NCBI GenBank assembly: GCA_030704615.1
Contig: CM060734.1
Coordinates: forward strand, 24,614,001-24,678,000
Reading direction: 5' to 3'
Length of the DNA stretch: 64,000 nt
From: Takakia lepidozioides
Taxonomy: Eukaryota; Streptophyta; Takakiopsida; Takakiales; Takakiaceae
This document shows, one piece after another, positions 54,011 through 64,000 of the stretch; position 1 is the first letter of the stretch; the number at the start of each line of letters is the position of its first letter. Made by a program: the position numbers and the translations under genes. The notes below the pieces were generated by a model that made no database searches, was not told the origin of the DNA, and saw nothing but the letters and a program-made list of their open reading frames with translations.

Positions 54011-56058
54011 CTTACTTAACTGAGTGTTAAGTGAGTGTGTCACCGCTGTTATTCATGGAGGTGATTTGTTCGTGGCCAGAATGGATTACTCCTTATCTGA
54101 TCCAACTAGTTTAGAGGTGTATATCGAATGTAACAATTACAGAGGTGTTTTAACAAAGAGGAGAGTAAGTATTCAATAACTGGAAACATCTAAAACCATC
54201 CTTCGTTGCCTCGCGTTTGCACTATAGTTAGGCCCCAGTCATTTTATGAAGTCAAATCTGACATTATCAGGCCCCCCTTGGCTTCCTTCCCACTTTTCCC
54301 GAACCATTATTGAGCTGGGCTCCCCATCTTCAAGATAGAGTGTAGAATTTAAGTTAGAAAGGCCCTGACACAATGACTATGGTTGACTGTGCTTTATGTC
54401 AGAAATTTATGGGGGTGGTATTAGTTCCACTCCTTCATAGATTGCAATTGTGTTCCTTGGCATACACTTTGGTGCAGTGCTGATAGAATTTAAGTTAGGA
54501 AAGCTTATTTGCAGGCTTAAAGACCGGGCATTGGTCTTTGCTGCTAGTCAGGATGTTCTACTTTCGCCGGTGAAGGGAGTAGGGTTGGATCTTCACTGTC
54601 TACGGTGTGTGTGCCTTATGGCGTAATAGGGGTTTTATTTTTTTTCCCCGAATAACTTATTAATAAAATTTATTAGGGCTTCAATCCCCCTTATATATAT
54701 ATATATATATATATTCAATAACAAATAACAAATAACAAATAACACGATGAAGCAAGACTCAACTCATCTGGTGAAGGAGCGGCGGCGGCGGCTGAGCTCT
54801 GATCCTTTGTTCTGGGCTTGGGACTTGGGGTTGTGCGAGTTTGCCGCCTCTCCCCCCGTTTAAGGCAGGTGTGGCGTATTCTGCCACTTTTGAGACTAAT
54901 TGTCAGGCCGATTCGGCCACCACGGGTCTACTGCCGAATCGGCAGGGATGACCGATTATGCACTGAGGACGGCAGAGCAACTACCAGGCCCATGTCATTA
55001 GCCAGTAGCCAGCACCCTGCCCGCCTACCCTTCGTGGCTCGCCCCTTTTATATCCTCTCAGGGGCCCTGAATCTGGGCAATCGATATGGGATAATTGACC
55101 CCAATCATATTGCACCGAGAATACGCCACACCTGCTTTCAACGCCAGTGAACGGCCGTGTTTGGCCGACTCTGCCCTGTGCGCGGCCATAGGGCTCACAT
55201 AGGGCAAACACGGCCCGTTCTCTAGTACGTCGATCTCACATACCTGGTGGTGAACAACCCCGTCAGTTGCACCTTTCTCTGGCAGTTGTTCAACGAAGTT
55301 GGAAACTCGTCTTTTCTGTTTCCTGTTATCATAAACTCGGAAGGGCTCCCGATACCCCGCCGCTTTTCGACGCATTAATGGTGTCCTTGGAAACCGTTCC
55401 CTTGCTTGGCGGGCTAGCATTGGTGATGCTTTGAGGCAGAATCTTCTCTGACATTGTCCTCTCACTCGACGTGGTACTGTCTCGCTTGCAGCTTCCCTCT
55501 CCCACTCAGCTCCGAGCTATCATGGCTGATAGAGGAGTCTGGTGCATTGCGCCGTTTTGAAATGCATTCATGGTGTAAAGCTGCCGTGGAAGGCAACCCT
55601 ACCTATTGGCTCGAGGGCATTGGTGAATCGTTCACTGACTCTCATTGTAGAGCACTCCCAAAGATTTGTCGCCGCTGCAGTACGAGGTTCTGGCTATCAT
55701 TTTTGGGCACCTCCTGACGAAGTCGCTGGAGTTTCCCACGCATTCTGCATTCCGCCCCTCTACCTATACCAGCAGATGGTTCACCAAACCACTCTTTTCG
55801 CAGAATTCTCTCAGCTCCCTATCTTGTTCTTTGGTGTTGGCTTAATTTAACTCTGGCGCCCCCCTCAGTGATCCATTCTGCGATCTGAGGTGCCTGGCTC
55901 TGTCTTTTTTATTCTAAGTTCTAATTGCCTCTGCTGAAGTCGCTAAAGCTTCCCCCGGTCTCCCCGATCCTCTCTTCTCCTTCCGCTGATCTCCAGCATC
56001 CTGTGTTGCTCAATTACACTTCGCTCGCTCCCTGCGCTACAGCTCACCGAACTACTCC
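54011..56058. repeat. Non-coding interval with microsatellite and inverted repeats
   Basis: 54693-54712 is a (TA)n run, followed by AATAACAAATAACAAATAAC (about four units to 54745). 54865-54882 (GCAGGTGTGGCGTATTCT) has a perfect inverted copy at 55118-55135, about 270 bp apart, which could bound a MITE. Short open frames at 55058-55465 (minus) and 55454-55850 (plus) show no recognisable domain. Confidence 0.5.
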
Positions 56059-56412
56059 TTGAGAGTTCCTATTTTCTCGCTGACTTTGAGTTTCTTGGGG
56101 GCCCATTGGTGCTTTCTCCCGCTTGTGTCTTTCTGTTCTGAATTTTCGAGCTTCTCCCTTCCTAAGTCTTCCCTCATGACGTCCTTCGTCTCAGCCGCTC
56201 CCATTCAGAGAGTCCGAAGGGAGGAGCGAGGAAACAGGGATCACAGAGAAGCGAGGAAGCAGGGATCACAGGGACCCCAGAAGCTCGAGAGGTAGAGGAG
56301 GCCATTCCAACAGAAGATCAGCCCCCGCGCGGGACCTGGTCTGCTTGGATCTGGCCCAACCTATGGCTCGCCTCCCATCAGAGCCCCGCAGGTTTGGAGT
56401 GAAGAAGCGGGG
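56059..56412 (+). other. LINE 5' leader
   Basis: Precedes the ORF1 at 56413. Holds a near-tandem AGCGAGGAAGCAGGGATCACAG / GAGCGAGGAAACAGGGATCACAG (56225-56275). Probably the untranslated leader; short open frame 56059-56295 is not convincing. Confidence 0.35.
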
Positions 56413-57873
56413 GTGGTGAGTGATTCCCAGCCCGTTTTGAATCTTGATATGGACGTGATCCAAGCCCAGACGCAAGCGATGGTGGAGCAAGGTATTCTGT
56501 TGCACTTCCCTGGCCGCGCCCGAGACAGGCATTTTGCGCGTAAGTGGGTGCTTGAGTATCTAGGAGCGGAGGGTGGCCTCACCTCCCACTTCTGCCCTGC
56601 TCTGGGTCGCAGTTTCTTTTCCATTATGTTCAACTCGGCCGAGAATGCAGCCAAGGCCCTAAAATTCAACGTGAGAAGATCAAGATTTAAGGTTCACATC
56701 TTCCCTTGGACGTCGGAGTGGGGCCACAAAGGGGGCGTTACGTGCAAGCCCAGGGTGATAGCCCTCCCGTATCTTCCTGGGAATTACCTCCGCTCGCTCC
56801 TGGAGATCGGAGCTCACTTCGGGGTCTTCATCGGCTCCATGGGAGTATTCGATCCTGTAATGATGCCTGAATCAGCCCCCATTGGTAGCTCGCTGAAGCT
56901 CCCCACCCTGGACAAGTCATTCATTTCCATAATTGTCCAAGAGGAGAAGCTCAGCATAATATGCCACTTCTGTCATTGTGAGGGTCACATCAAAGTGAAT
57001 TGTCCTGATTTTTTGAAGTCTAAGTCAGAAGCGGAATCCCGCTCAGCTGATGCTAACAGGGTAGAATGGGTGCAGGTGCAGGCTAAAGACTCTGCTGGGC
57101 CGTCAAGGAAAAGGCCAGAGAGCTCTCCCCCAGCTCCTCCTCCTGCTAAAAGGGTCCGAGGACTCACCTCACCTGCTCCTTCCCCCATCAGCCCCAGGGT
57201 CTTCCTGCTCCCCCTGAAATCACCGATTTCTACCTCGCACGAGGCTGACGTGCCAGAGCTTTTCAGAATCGCCCAGGGGGCCATGCACAATCTGGCTACT
57301 TACTGTCTACAGCTCAGATCTTTTGCTGACATCTCACTGTCTGATACCCCACCCCCTGAAGGGCCCTTGTCGGTGGCGATCAGGATTACGCCGAAAATCT
57401 TCGGCTTCCCAGACGGAACCCCCTCAATTCTCTTATCGGGGTTCAATTCTTTTGCAAGTATCTGGGTTACGAAAGGAGATGTGGCACTAATGGCGGAGCA
57501 TAATGAGATGGAACTTGTTCTTTTAAAAATTCAACAAATCTTCTTTGCTCACCTTCCGCAGCTACAAATGACTGCCAAGACGGCGATTTACTTTGGTTCT
57601 TATCTGTACCAATCCACCACTCGCCCTGGTATGTTTTTTGTGCATGTACTGCCAGTGATGAGGCTCTCTGATGTAAGGCTGGAAAACGCAGGGGTGCGAC
57701 AGTTAAGCTGGATTGCAGGTGATGTTCTTCCGGATAACGTCGGCTCTGGAGTCAGCAGGCCTTTCCTGGAATCGACCTTTGCTGCGGGTATGAAGCTGGC
57801 GGAGGCGATGCAGAAAGCTCAAAAATACGTCAACTCCATTGAGGATATTTGGTGGTACCAGTGCACGAAGTAG
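56413..57873 (+). CDS. LINE ORF1-like protein (DUF4283-like region plus CCHC)
   Basis: Intact frame of 486 codons; the first ATG is at 56449 (MDVIQAQTQAM) and the frame is open somewhat further upstream. The N-terminal half (about residues 30-160) has the plant LINE/gag-like DUF4283 pattern: WVLEYLGAEGGLTSHFCPAL, FFSIMFNSAENAAKALKFN, VHIFPWTSEWGHKGGVTCKP. A zinc knuckle CHFCHCEGHIKVNC is at about residues 187-200. Then a Pro/Ser-rich nuclear-like stretch (SRKRPESSPPAPPPAKRVRG) and a C-terminal region, MFFVHVLPVMRLSDVRLENA. ORF1 proteins bind RNA to form the retrotransposition particle. No ORF2 follows in the same orientation, so this is half an element. Confidence 0.7.
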   Translation: MVSDSQPVLNLDMDVIQAQTQAMVEQGILLHFPGRARDRHFARKWVLEYLGAEGGLTSHFCPALGRSFFSIMFNSAENAAKALKFNVRRSRFKVHIFPWTSEWGHKGGVTCKPRVIALPYLPGNYLRSLLEIGAHFGVFIGSMGVFDPVMMPESAPIGSSLKLPTLDKSFISIIVQEEKLSIICHFCHCEGHIKVNCPDFLKSKSEAESRSADANRVEWVQVQAKDSAGPSRKRPESSPPAPPPAKRVRGLTSPAPSPISPRVFLLPLKSPISTSHEADVPELFRIAQGAMHNLATYCLQLRSFADISLSDTPPPEGPLSVAIRITPKIFGFPDGTPSILLSGFNSFASIWVTKGDVALMAEHNEMELVLLKIQQIFFAHLPQLQMTAKTAIYFGSYLYQSTTRPGMFFVHVLPVMRLSDVRLENAGVRQLSWIAGDVLPDNVGSGVSRPFLESTFAAGMKLAEAMQKAQKYVNSIEDIWWYQCTK

Positions 57874-58290
57874 GGACCCCGTCCCTCTGTCAGGCCCCGA
57901 TTGAGTTCTCCCTCCCTCACCTCCCTCCGGTGAGCCATTATCCGTTGGCATTGAGAGAGGCATTTGAGCAAGGCCTTTTCTTTTCTGGCCCGTTCCGTGA
58001 CCATTTCCCGCGACAAAGATTGGGCCACGATTCTGGCAGCTTGCAGCTTTGTTAGAAACCTTAATGTGGGGGAGCAGAGCTCATCCCCAGCTTCTTTCCA
58101 AGCTTGGGCTAACCGAAGAGCTGCTGGCCTCAATTGCATAAGAAGAGGATTCATCTTGAAATAGCTTCTGCCCTTAATGTGAACCCCTGAAGTACTAAAT
58201 TGCACATCAACTTGAGCATGATCAAATTCGGGTAGAATCGGCCCCAAGGGGATGGGAGAAGCCCAGGTGATCGCGATTGGAGTGCAATAA
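57874..58290 (-). pseudogene. LINE ORF2 fragment facing ORF1
   Basis: Minus-strand open segment from about 58290 (AITWASPIPLGPILPEFDHA) to about 57880: QFSTSGVHIKGRSYFKMNPL, RLAQAWKEAGDELCSPTLRF, LTKLQAARIVAQSLSREM. The pattern PxxPxFDHxxV, then a WK and KLxxARxxxxxLSR linker, is the end of a LINE endonuclease and the region before RT. It ends within a few bases of the ORF1 stop, head to head with it. Confidence 0.55.
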
Positions 58291-58947
58291 GGTAGGCTGC
58301 CCTGATATGGTGAGCTGGTTGGGTCATGGTGTGGGGTTGTCTTGATATGGAGCTCTATAGAACACGGGAACCATAGGGTTCTCTAAGTTCTCTTTAACCT
58401 GGACAGGTCAGTTTCTACTCCCCTCCAAAATAGGGCACGTAAGTGTCATAAATGGATAAAAACATTATCAATAAAATGATTTTTGGATGACATTCTCAAG
58501 AACGTATTTTATCATCCAAAGAAATTATTACCATCCATGCGACGGGTCGCCCCGTGCGTGTTCCGAACAAGGACATCTCAAATTCAAAATGGGTTCTAGA
58601 ACCTTTCAGAACCTCCTTGAGGTGAAAAATAGATATTCCTTAGGTTCCAAATGGATCAGTAAGGTGTTCTTCCACCATTCTCTAGTCCTCTACGTACAAA
58701 CAGTCTTTGTTGGAGACATGCATTGGATTTTCAACATTAGACAATACTTTGAGGTACAAGCTTCACTAAACTCTCTTGCTTTTTGGTTGCTCTTTTGTAT
58801 TTAACTTGTCAATGCTACACTATAATCTGCCTTTTGCATATTTGCAAATCTAAACTCTTGTGTTGCTATCATTCACTAAAAGGTTAATGTGCAAACAATA
58901 TTGAGTGGACACATTGGTCATGCTTGTGTCTTGCTTTTTCTATTGCA
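58291..58947. other. No recognisable gene
   Basis: AT-rich sequence upstream of the transposase. Two TATCATCC/ATCATTTTT stretches (58460-58540) but no clear inverted repeat. It may contain the 5' end of the pogo-like element or its intron: an acceptor TTGCAG ends at 58950. Confidence 0.35.
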
Positions 58948-61082
58948 GAATCACCAGCAGATTGCAACCATGGCCTCTCTCCACCATCGTTTAGTCTAGG
59001 GATCTCTTCCATGCCATCTAATCCACATTACACATTCCAAGATAGTCAAGAGGACAGCCAAGAGTTTGACATAAACACATTTCAGTTTGCTCAATCTCAA
59101 AACCCTCTCATATTCCTTTGCAAGACATTACCAACTTGCCCAATGCTTCTCCCAATGTTCATGTGAGATCACCTTTCTCTCCTTTTACCACTAGATCACC
59201 TATCTCTACTTGTTCCCAACCTTTGCGTCCTCAACCTGCAAGGTTCAACCCTCATCATTTTCAGCCAACAGAATCTCAACATCCTTGTCCCTCTCCACAA
59301 CTAGCATGTCAACCTCCCTCAAACACACAACCTACCAATAGAGATAGACGACCTCTTCATTCTCAATTCCAAGTTCCAAGCATCAGGAGCAAAAGAAGAA
59401 AGAGAACTGAATGGACTAATGAAGACCTGAAGGCAGCCATAAATGCTGTTGATGATGGCTGCCCAGTCAACGTTGTTGCTCGCCAATGGAACATTCCTCT
59501 AGCTTCTCTTAGAAATCATCTTTATGGGAGGGTACATGGTCACAAGCAAGGAGGTCCAACAGTGTTATCCAAAGATGAGGAGGATATCATTGTCAAATGG
59601 ATTTTCGATATGCAAGAATTGGGACATGGCATCAATGTCGGACAACTGAAATTGAAAGTTGCTGAAATCACACAAGAGCACGCAACACCATTTGTTGAGG
59701 GTATACCTGGGAACTCGTGGTGGAGATGGTTCAAGCGACGTCATCCTGATATATCTTTGCGCTCTGTTCAAGGTTTGGAGGTAAGTAGAGCAAAAGCTGT
59801 AAATGTTGAAAATTATCAATCTTTCTATGCCAACCTACAAGGCATGTATGATCTCCATAAATATCCCCTATCACAAATCTGGAATTGTGATGAAACGGGA
59901 GTGCAAGCTGGTCGCACAAGTGGAACAAAGGTATTGGCAAAGAAGGGCACACATTATGTGTATGGTATCATACATCAAAGCAGAGAATGGATGTCTGTAC
60001 TTGTATGCGTAAATGCAGCAGGTCTCTCCATACCGAACTTTTATATCTTCAAAAGCAGACAGAAAAGGAAGAATTACATTGCAAAATATGAGCCGGGGTC
60101 TCTTATGGCAATGCAAGACAAAGCATGGATTAACAAGTCATTATTCACTTGCTGGCTAGACCACTTCCAGAAGCACGCACAAGGAATTTCACCTACCAAC
60201 CGACATCTACTGATTTTGGATGGGCATGGATCTCATGTTTCAAAAGAAGCAATCTTGAAAGCACAAAGAATGGGTTTGGATATGGTCACATTACCTGCTC
60301 ATACAAGCCATGTGCTCCAGCCTCTTGATGTGGCATGCTTTGGTCCCTTCAAGAAGGCATTCAGGAAAACTCGAGATGAAGCGACAATGCGCAGAAATGA
60401 CAGCTATGCAGAAAAAGAAGATCTTGCGGAGTGGGCCAGCAAAGGCTTGAGGTTAGTACTTACAAAACACAACATCATAAAAGGATTTGCAAAAGTTGGA
60501 ATCTGGCCATACAATGCAAGGGCAATGGACAAGCATTATGGACCTTCAAGAGCATTCGCATCAACCCCAAGCCTTGATGAGGGTTCTGAAACAGAAAGCG
60601 GGGATGACTCTCAAAGTGAAGAGGACGATGAGCCAGACATCACTATTGAAGACATTAGGGAAGAAGAAGATGAGAATGCAAATGGCTACGCCTGCCATTA
60701 CTTTGTGGACATTGCTGACCCAAAAAATCAGGAGGAACAACACAATGATGAAGATGAACAACACAATGAAGACATGCATCGACAGGAAGGAATCAACAAG
60801 TTTTTGCCACCCCCTCAAGTGCTTACCTTTAAACGGGCAAAAACTAGAGAACCTATCATTGATTACTCCAAATCTATAGTGATGACTTCCGCGGATTATG
60901 TGGCGGCATTGGACGAGAAAATTAGACGTAAAGAACAGGTAGACAAAGAAAGAGATGAGAAAAAAAAGCAAAATGAGCAGAGAAGGGCTAAAGCTACATC
61001 AGAAAAGGAAGCTCTCAAACTTGCTCAAGAACAGAGAGCGAAGGAGAAGGTGGCCAAAAAAGCATTTGACAAATTCTGGTAA
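58948..61082 (+). CDS. Pogo/Jerky-type DDE transposase
   Basis: A 654-codon main frame (59118-61082). Order: Pro/Ser-rich head; Psq-type HTH (WTNEDLKAAINAVDDGCPVN then ARQWNIPLASLRNHLYGRV); CENP-B-like second HTH (LSKDEEDIIVKWIFDMQELG, NSWWRWFKRRHPDISLRS); DDE core with IWNCDETGVQ (about 59877-59906), LILDGHGSHVS (about 60211-60243) and LQPLDVACFGPF (about 60320-60350), the three catalytic Asp. Then GFAKVGIWPYN, an acidic stretch (SETESGDDSQSEEDDEPD) and a Lys/Glu-rich tail. There is no ATG before the HTH in this frame: an upstream open piece (58950-59110, FQDSQEDSQEFDINTF) is one base out of frame. No flanking TA inverted repeats were found. The core looks intact. Confidence 0.88.
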
Positions 61083-61313
61083 GCAAAAAATGTGAGGGAA
61101 GTGGGAGACAAGCTCCATGCTGCAATTAGAGATGGAAGACCAATTCTCCCTACAGAGTACCATGCACCATATTGTGGCACTGTTCCTGGATGGTGTATTC
61201 AAAATCAGCGTAGACAAGTTATGAGGAGAAGACTTCTCAAAAATGGAGGAGACTTGTCCACCTTGCCACCACTACTTGAACCACTTTCAGCACAAAACTC
61301 AGACATGTAGTGA
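61083..61313 (+). pseudogene. Continuation of the transposase frame after TAA
   Basis: Same frame, directly after the stop: VREVGDKLHAAIRDGRPILP, TEYHAPYCGTVPGWCIQNQR, ending SAQNSDM-stop at 61308-61310. Its open length and sensible composition suggest it was once the C-terminal end of the transposase, or that the TAA is a recent nonsense mutation. Confidence 0.45.
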
Positions 61314-63436
61314 GTATAGAAGGTAGACTTCTTTTTGTGAACTCCACATAAAAGACCATCATTCCCAAATATGGAATTCTAAGATGTGGAAAGCTGAATT
61401 GTTGCGAAGTAGGGTTTGTCACCTATATAGTGATCTCCTAGTTGCCGTAAGGTTCACATTATCAGGCAGACTATCGTGTAATGACCTATAGGATAATGTA
61501 TTGACCTATATTGTAATGTGCTCTATGATATTGATAGAATTGAATGATGTCTAACCACAATATTAGTCCTAACCACTATGGATCCACCCAACGAGCTACA
61601 CTTGTAGAATCAAACATAAAACTTGACATGGACGACTCTGAAAAGAGAGTAAGACAGGCTGAACTGTGCTTGTAGAAGGTGCAGTCAAGATCATTGCCTG
61701 ATTTCATCAATGTTGCCAGATTGTCTTGGCTCTCTATGTACTGTCTCTACAGCCACCTCAGCCTACACTTCACCACCAAATGTGAAAGCTCTCACTGGAC
61801 TCAAGAATCACCAGAAAACCCATTAAATCATACTTGGCAGACATGCTACACCACAAGAGAGAAAGCTTGTTGTGCAAAATGACATCCCGCATGTTTATAA
61901 CTGCTTGAACACCTGACTCCTCAATTTGTCTCCTGAGATGCAGATTCTCTTTCCTTAGTTCTTCAATACAGGACTCTGCTGCTGATCACCGTAGAACCAC
62001 CCTTAAAGATTTGGACACTGACTTTGAAGTAGGAGTTCTGAGCAGGAGGTTATACATTCCTCCCATTATGTGTGTATTAGAAAAAAATACCAGATGCACA
62101 AGGCCTTTCTCCCACGTCTTTCCCCAACCTCTAAGAAGTAACTAACTAACTAACTACCTAACTCTCTCTCTCTCAGCTATTACTTCAGGCCTGTTTACTT
62201 CTCATTTTCTTATTACCGTAACCTCTTTGGGCTACTCGGAGTGGATTCTGCCCTACTTATCACACTATGTTGGAGAAAATCAATTAACCAAAATTACTCT
62301 ACTACAAGGGTGCACATGGTGTTCAAACTTTGTCTTCAGGAAACCCAGCTATTATTATAACTCCATCATGGAAAATCTTTCATATTGGAGCCTCTCACAA
62401 GCAAGACAACATAAAAGAGAAGTGGGTCTATGCATGGCGTATTAGAGAAGAACACCAGTAGAACAGGAGATTGTTCCATCTATGGGCCTCTGTTGAGAGA
62501 GATGCAAAAGACGTCGGGAAGTACATACATCAACTCCCGCAACTGCACGGACCACTTGTTGTCTTCCATGGCATGCTCTGCCCCAATCCAAACACCCTGA
62601 GCTCTCCAACGTTGCTCCTATAGCATGCTTCATTCACTCCAACGGCATGACAAGAGCATCACAAGAACCAAGGAGTTGCATATTGGAGGTGATCCATTTT
62701 GATCTTCTCCACATCGTTCAACTACAAAAGTTCATTCCATAGCCATGCTCGTCACTATTCAAGGAAACTAGCCAGAGTTCGTGCACATCGTCAATACCAT
62801 CTGTCCAGACCTGCTTGCACAAACGTCGGTCCCAGTGCAGATGCAACACGATTTCTTAAAAGTTCACTAAGCTTAAGTATCTACATTCCTCTTTGGTTTC
62901 CTGAGGTTGCTCCCCATCGACCCTAGCACATCGGTAACATTTGCTCGTTCTGCCATGCCCGTCTAGTTCGACCAAGTAGTGGTCCGCGTTCATCAGAACA
63001 GAAACAACATGCACCGGCGCCCAAAGGGTTTGCAAAGACTCCAAAATAGGATACGGAATAGGTCATAATAGAGTGAGATGGCATCCAATCAGGATTGGTC
63101 AAAGGCCAACTTGCACTACCTTTCCCTCCGTTACTCAAACCTTGCCAGTCTGTTCTATAAACACGCACTATTATTATTGTGCGGGCTTTGGATTATTTTA
63201 AAGTAGACATTTTTTAGAACCAAACTATAGCTTTTGTAGGTCTAATGTAGGAAAATCTACTCATTATCTTCAAAAATTCATATTATATTTGTAATAAAAT
63301 TAAAAAAATCCAAAAAAAAGAGAGTTGAGAAATAATTTACTTTTTTATATGTGGTTAAAATTTTATTGTATAACTCATATACATGTTAAAGTAACAGAGG
63401 TTTAAAATGTAGCCATCCATAATAGGGTGCCCTACC
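61314..63436. other. No recognisable gene
   Basis: Non-coding. I see only TATAGTGATC/ACCTATA words near 61435-61510, a CTAACTAACTAACTAACT microsatellite at 62144-62162 followed by a CT run, and A/T-rich sequence at 63180-63400. Short open frames here show no recognisable domain. Confidence 0.45.
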
Positions 63437-64000
63437 TTAGACCCTGTCTAACCTAGCCATACTAAGGTCCGGGGGCTGCCTATTATTGGTCCAAGAGAAT
63501 TTCAAACTATTGCGATCAAGAAGCGAGGCATCAAGGAAACCCACAGCAAAACACAAACAGTCCCAAGCAGTTTGCTCATCCATAGAAAGGGTGCTAGCAG
63601 ACTCGCCGAAGCAATCAGACGGACTTTCAACCATATTAAAGTCACCCGACATAATCCAGTATGATATATGCGGGTGATCCATAATTTTAAGCCTAATGGT
63701 GTTCCAAAAATCCGTTCTTTCTACAGCTGCGTTAGGAGCGTAGATATAGATAAAACCACAGAGGCCGAAGCTCGAGGAGGATGTAATGAATGCGCATTGT
63801 GCCCTTCCCTGAACACAAGTATCCACGTTTTGAGAAAGGAGGAAGCTAAAGAAGGAGAAATAAGCACTGTCGTGCCATCCCGAGACTCAGCTATCGTGGG
63901 ATTCCACCAAACCGATCCTATGGTTGGCTAGTCATCAACCCAGTCTCACCATAGAAGAAACATTGGTGGTCTTGCTGGTCATCACTCCAGCCTCACCACC
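63437..64000 (-). pseudogene. LINE endonuclease fragment (runs off window end)
   Basis: Minus strand: FGLCGFIYIYAPNAAVERTD, FWNTIRLKIMDHPHISYWIM, SGDFNMVESPSDCFGESAST, LKFSWTNNRQPPDLSMARLD. This is the exonuclease/endonuclease/phosphatase fold of a LINE ORF2 (G-D-F-N and S-W-x-N...RLDR motifs). Upstream sequence in 63830-63960 continues it in shifted frames (SRDGTTVLISPSFAS). Reading stops at about 63440, before the catalytic SDH. The start is outside the window. Confidence 0.85.

Overview
This is repeat-rich plant nuclear DNA. The evidence is a multi-exon plant-type replication gene with GT-AG introns, PPR motifs of the PLS type (GKEVH..., YAKCG..., VVSWSAMI...), and plant-style Ty3/gypsy, Ty1/copia, MULE, hAT and LINE elements. 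No bacterial or organellar gene organisation is visible. The mixture of pogo/Jerky-like transposase, LINEs that end without poly(A), and very TE-swollen introns suggests a non-angiosperm streptophyte (a seedless plant or a charophyte alga). I cannot name the species from the sequence.

Layout. 1-3862: a decayed Ty3/gypsy element cut by the window start, with a small inversion inside its reverse transcriptase. 3863-5150: non-coding, with GGATGAAT-type repeats. 5152-5904: an unrecognised ORF on the minus strand. 5917-16203: fragments of an unrecognised repeat-associated protein family (coiled-coil plus Trp-rich segments) in both orientations, broken gypsy integrase pieces (10.9-12.4 kb), and a degenerate tandem array of F-box-like units (12.6-13.3 kb). 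16379-23324: a full-length chromodomain Ty3/gypsy element with 727-bp LTRs and target duplication GACTA, inserted into the preceding material. 23.3-25.4 kb: another gypsy LTR and integrase fragment joined to a PPR pseudogene. 25.4-31.3 kb: hAT, foldback and MULE remnants, telomere-like repeats and short tandem repeats.

31558-50969 (plus strand) is the one clear host gene. It is a 16-exon gene for the MCM-binding protein MCMBP, called ETG1 (E2F TARGET GENE 1) in plants. I joined the exons by hand: 1914 coding bases, one uninterrupted frame, 637 residues. A consensus E2F site lies about 240 bp upstream of the ATG, as expected for this S-phase gene. Its introns are full of retroelements. Intron 9 alone is 10.7 kb and holds an antisense copia element with a LINE nested in its LTR, then two LINE copies, the second ending about 33 bp before exon 10.

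51-54 kb: downstream non-coding DNA with a 48-bp LINE insertion, a pogo-like terminus, and a 934-bp non-autonomous hAT element that holds a tRNA-derived SINE-like sequence. 54-58.3 kb: a LINE ORF1 (CCHC protein) facing an inverted ORF2 fragment. 58.9-61.3 kb: a nearly intact pogo/Jerky-type DDE transposase. 63.4-64.0 kb: a LINE endonuclease fragment running off the window end. Apart from ETG1, nearly all recognisable coding sequence is transposon-derived. The elements do not form a joint pathway; they record successive insertions into and around one replication gene.
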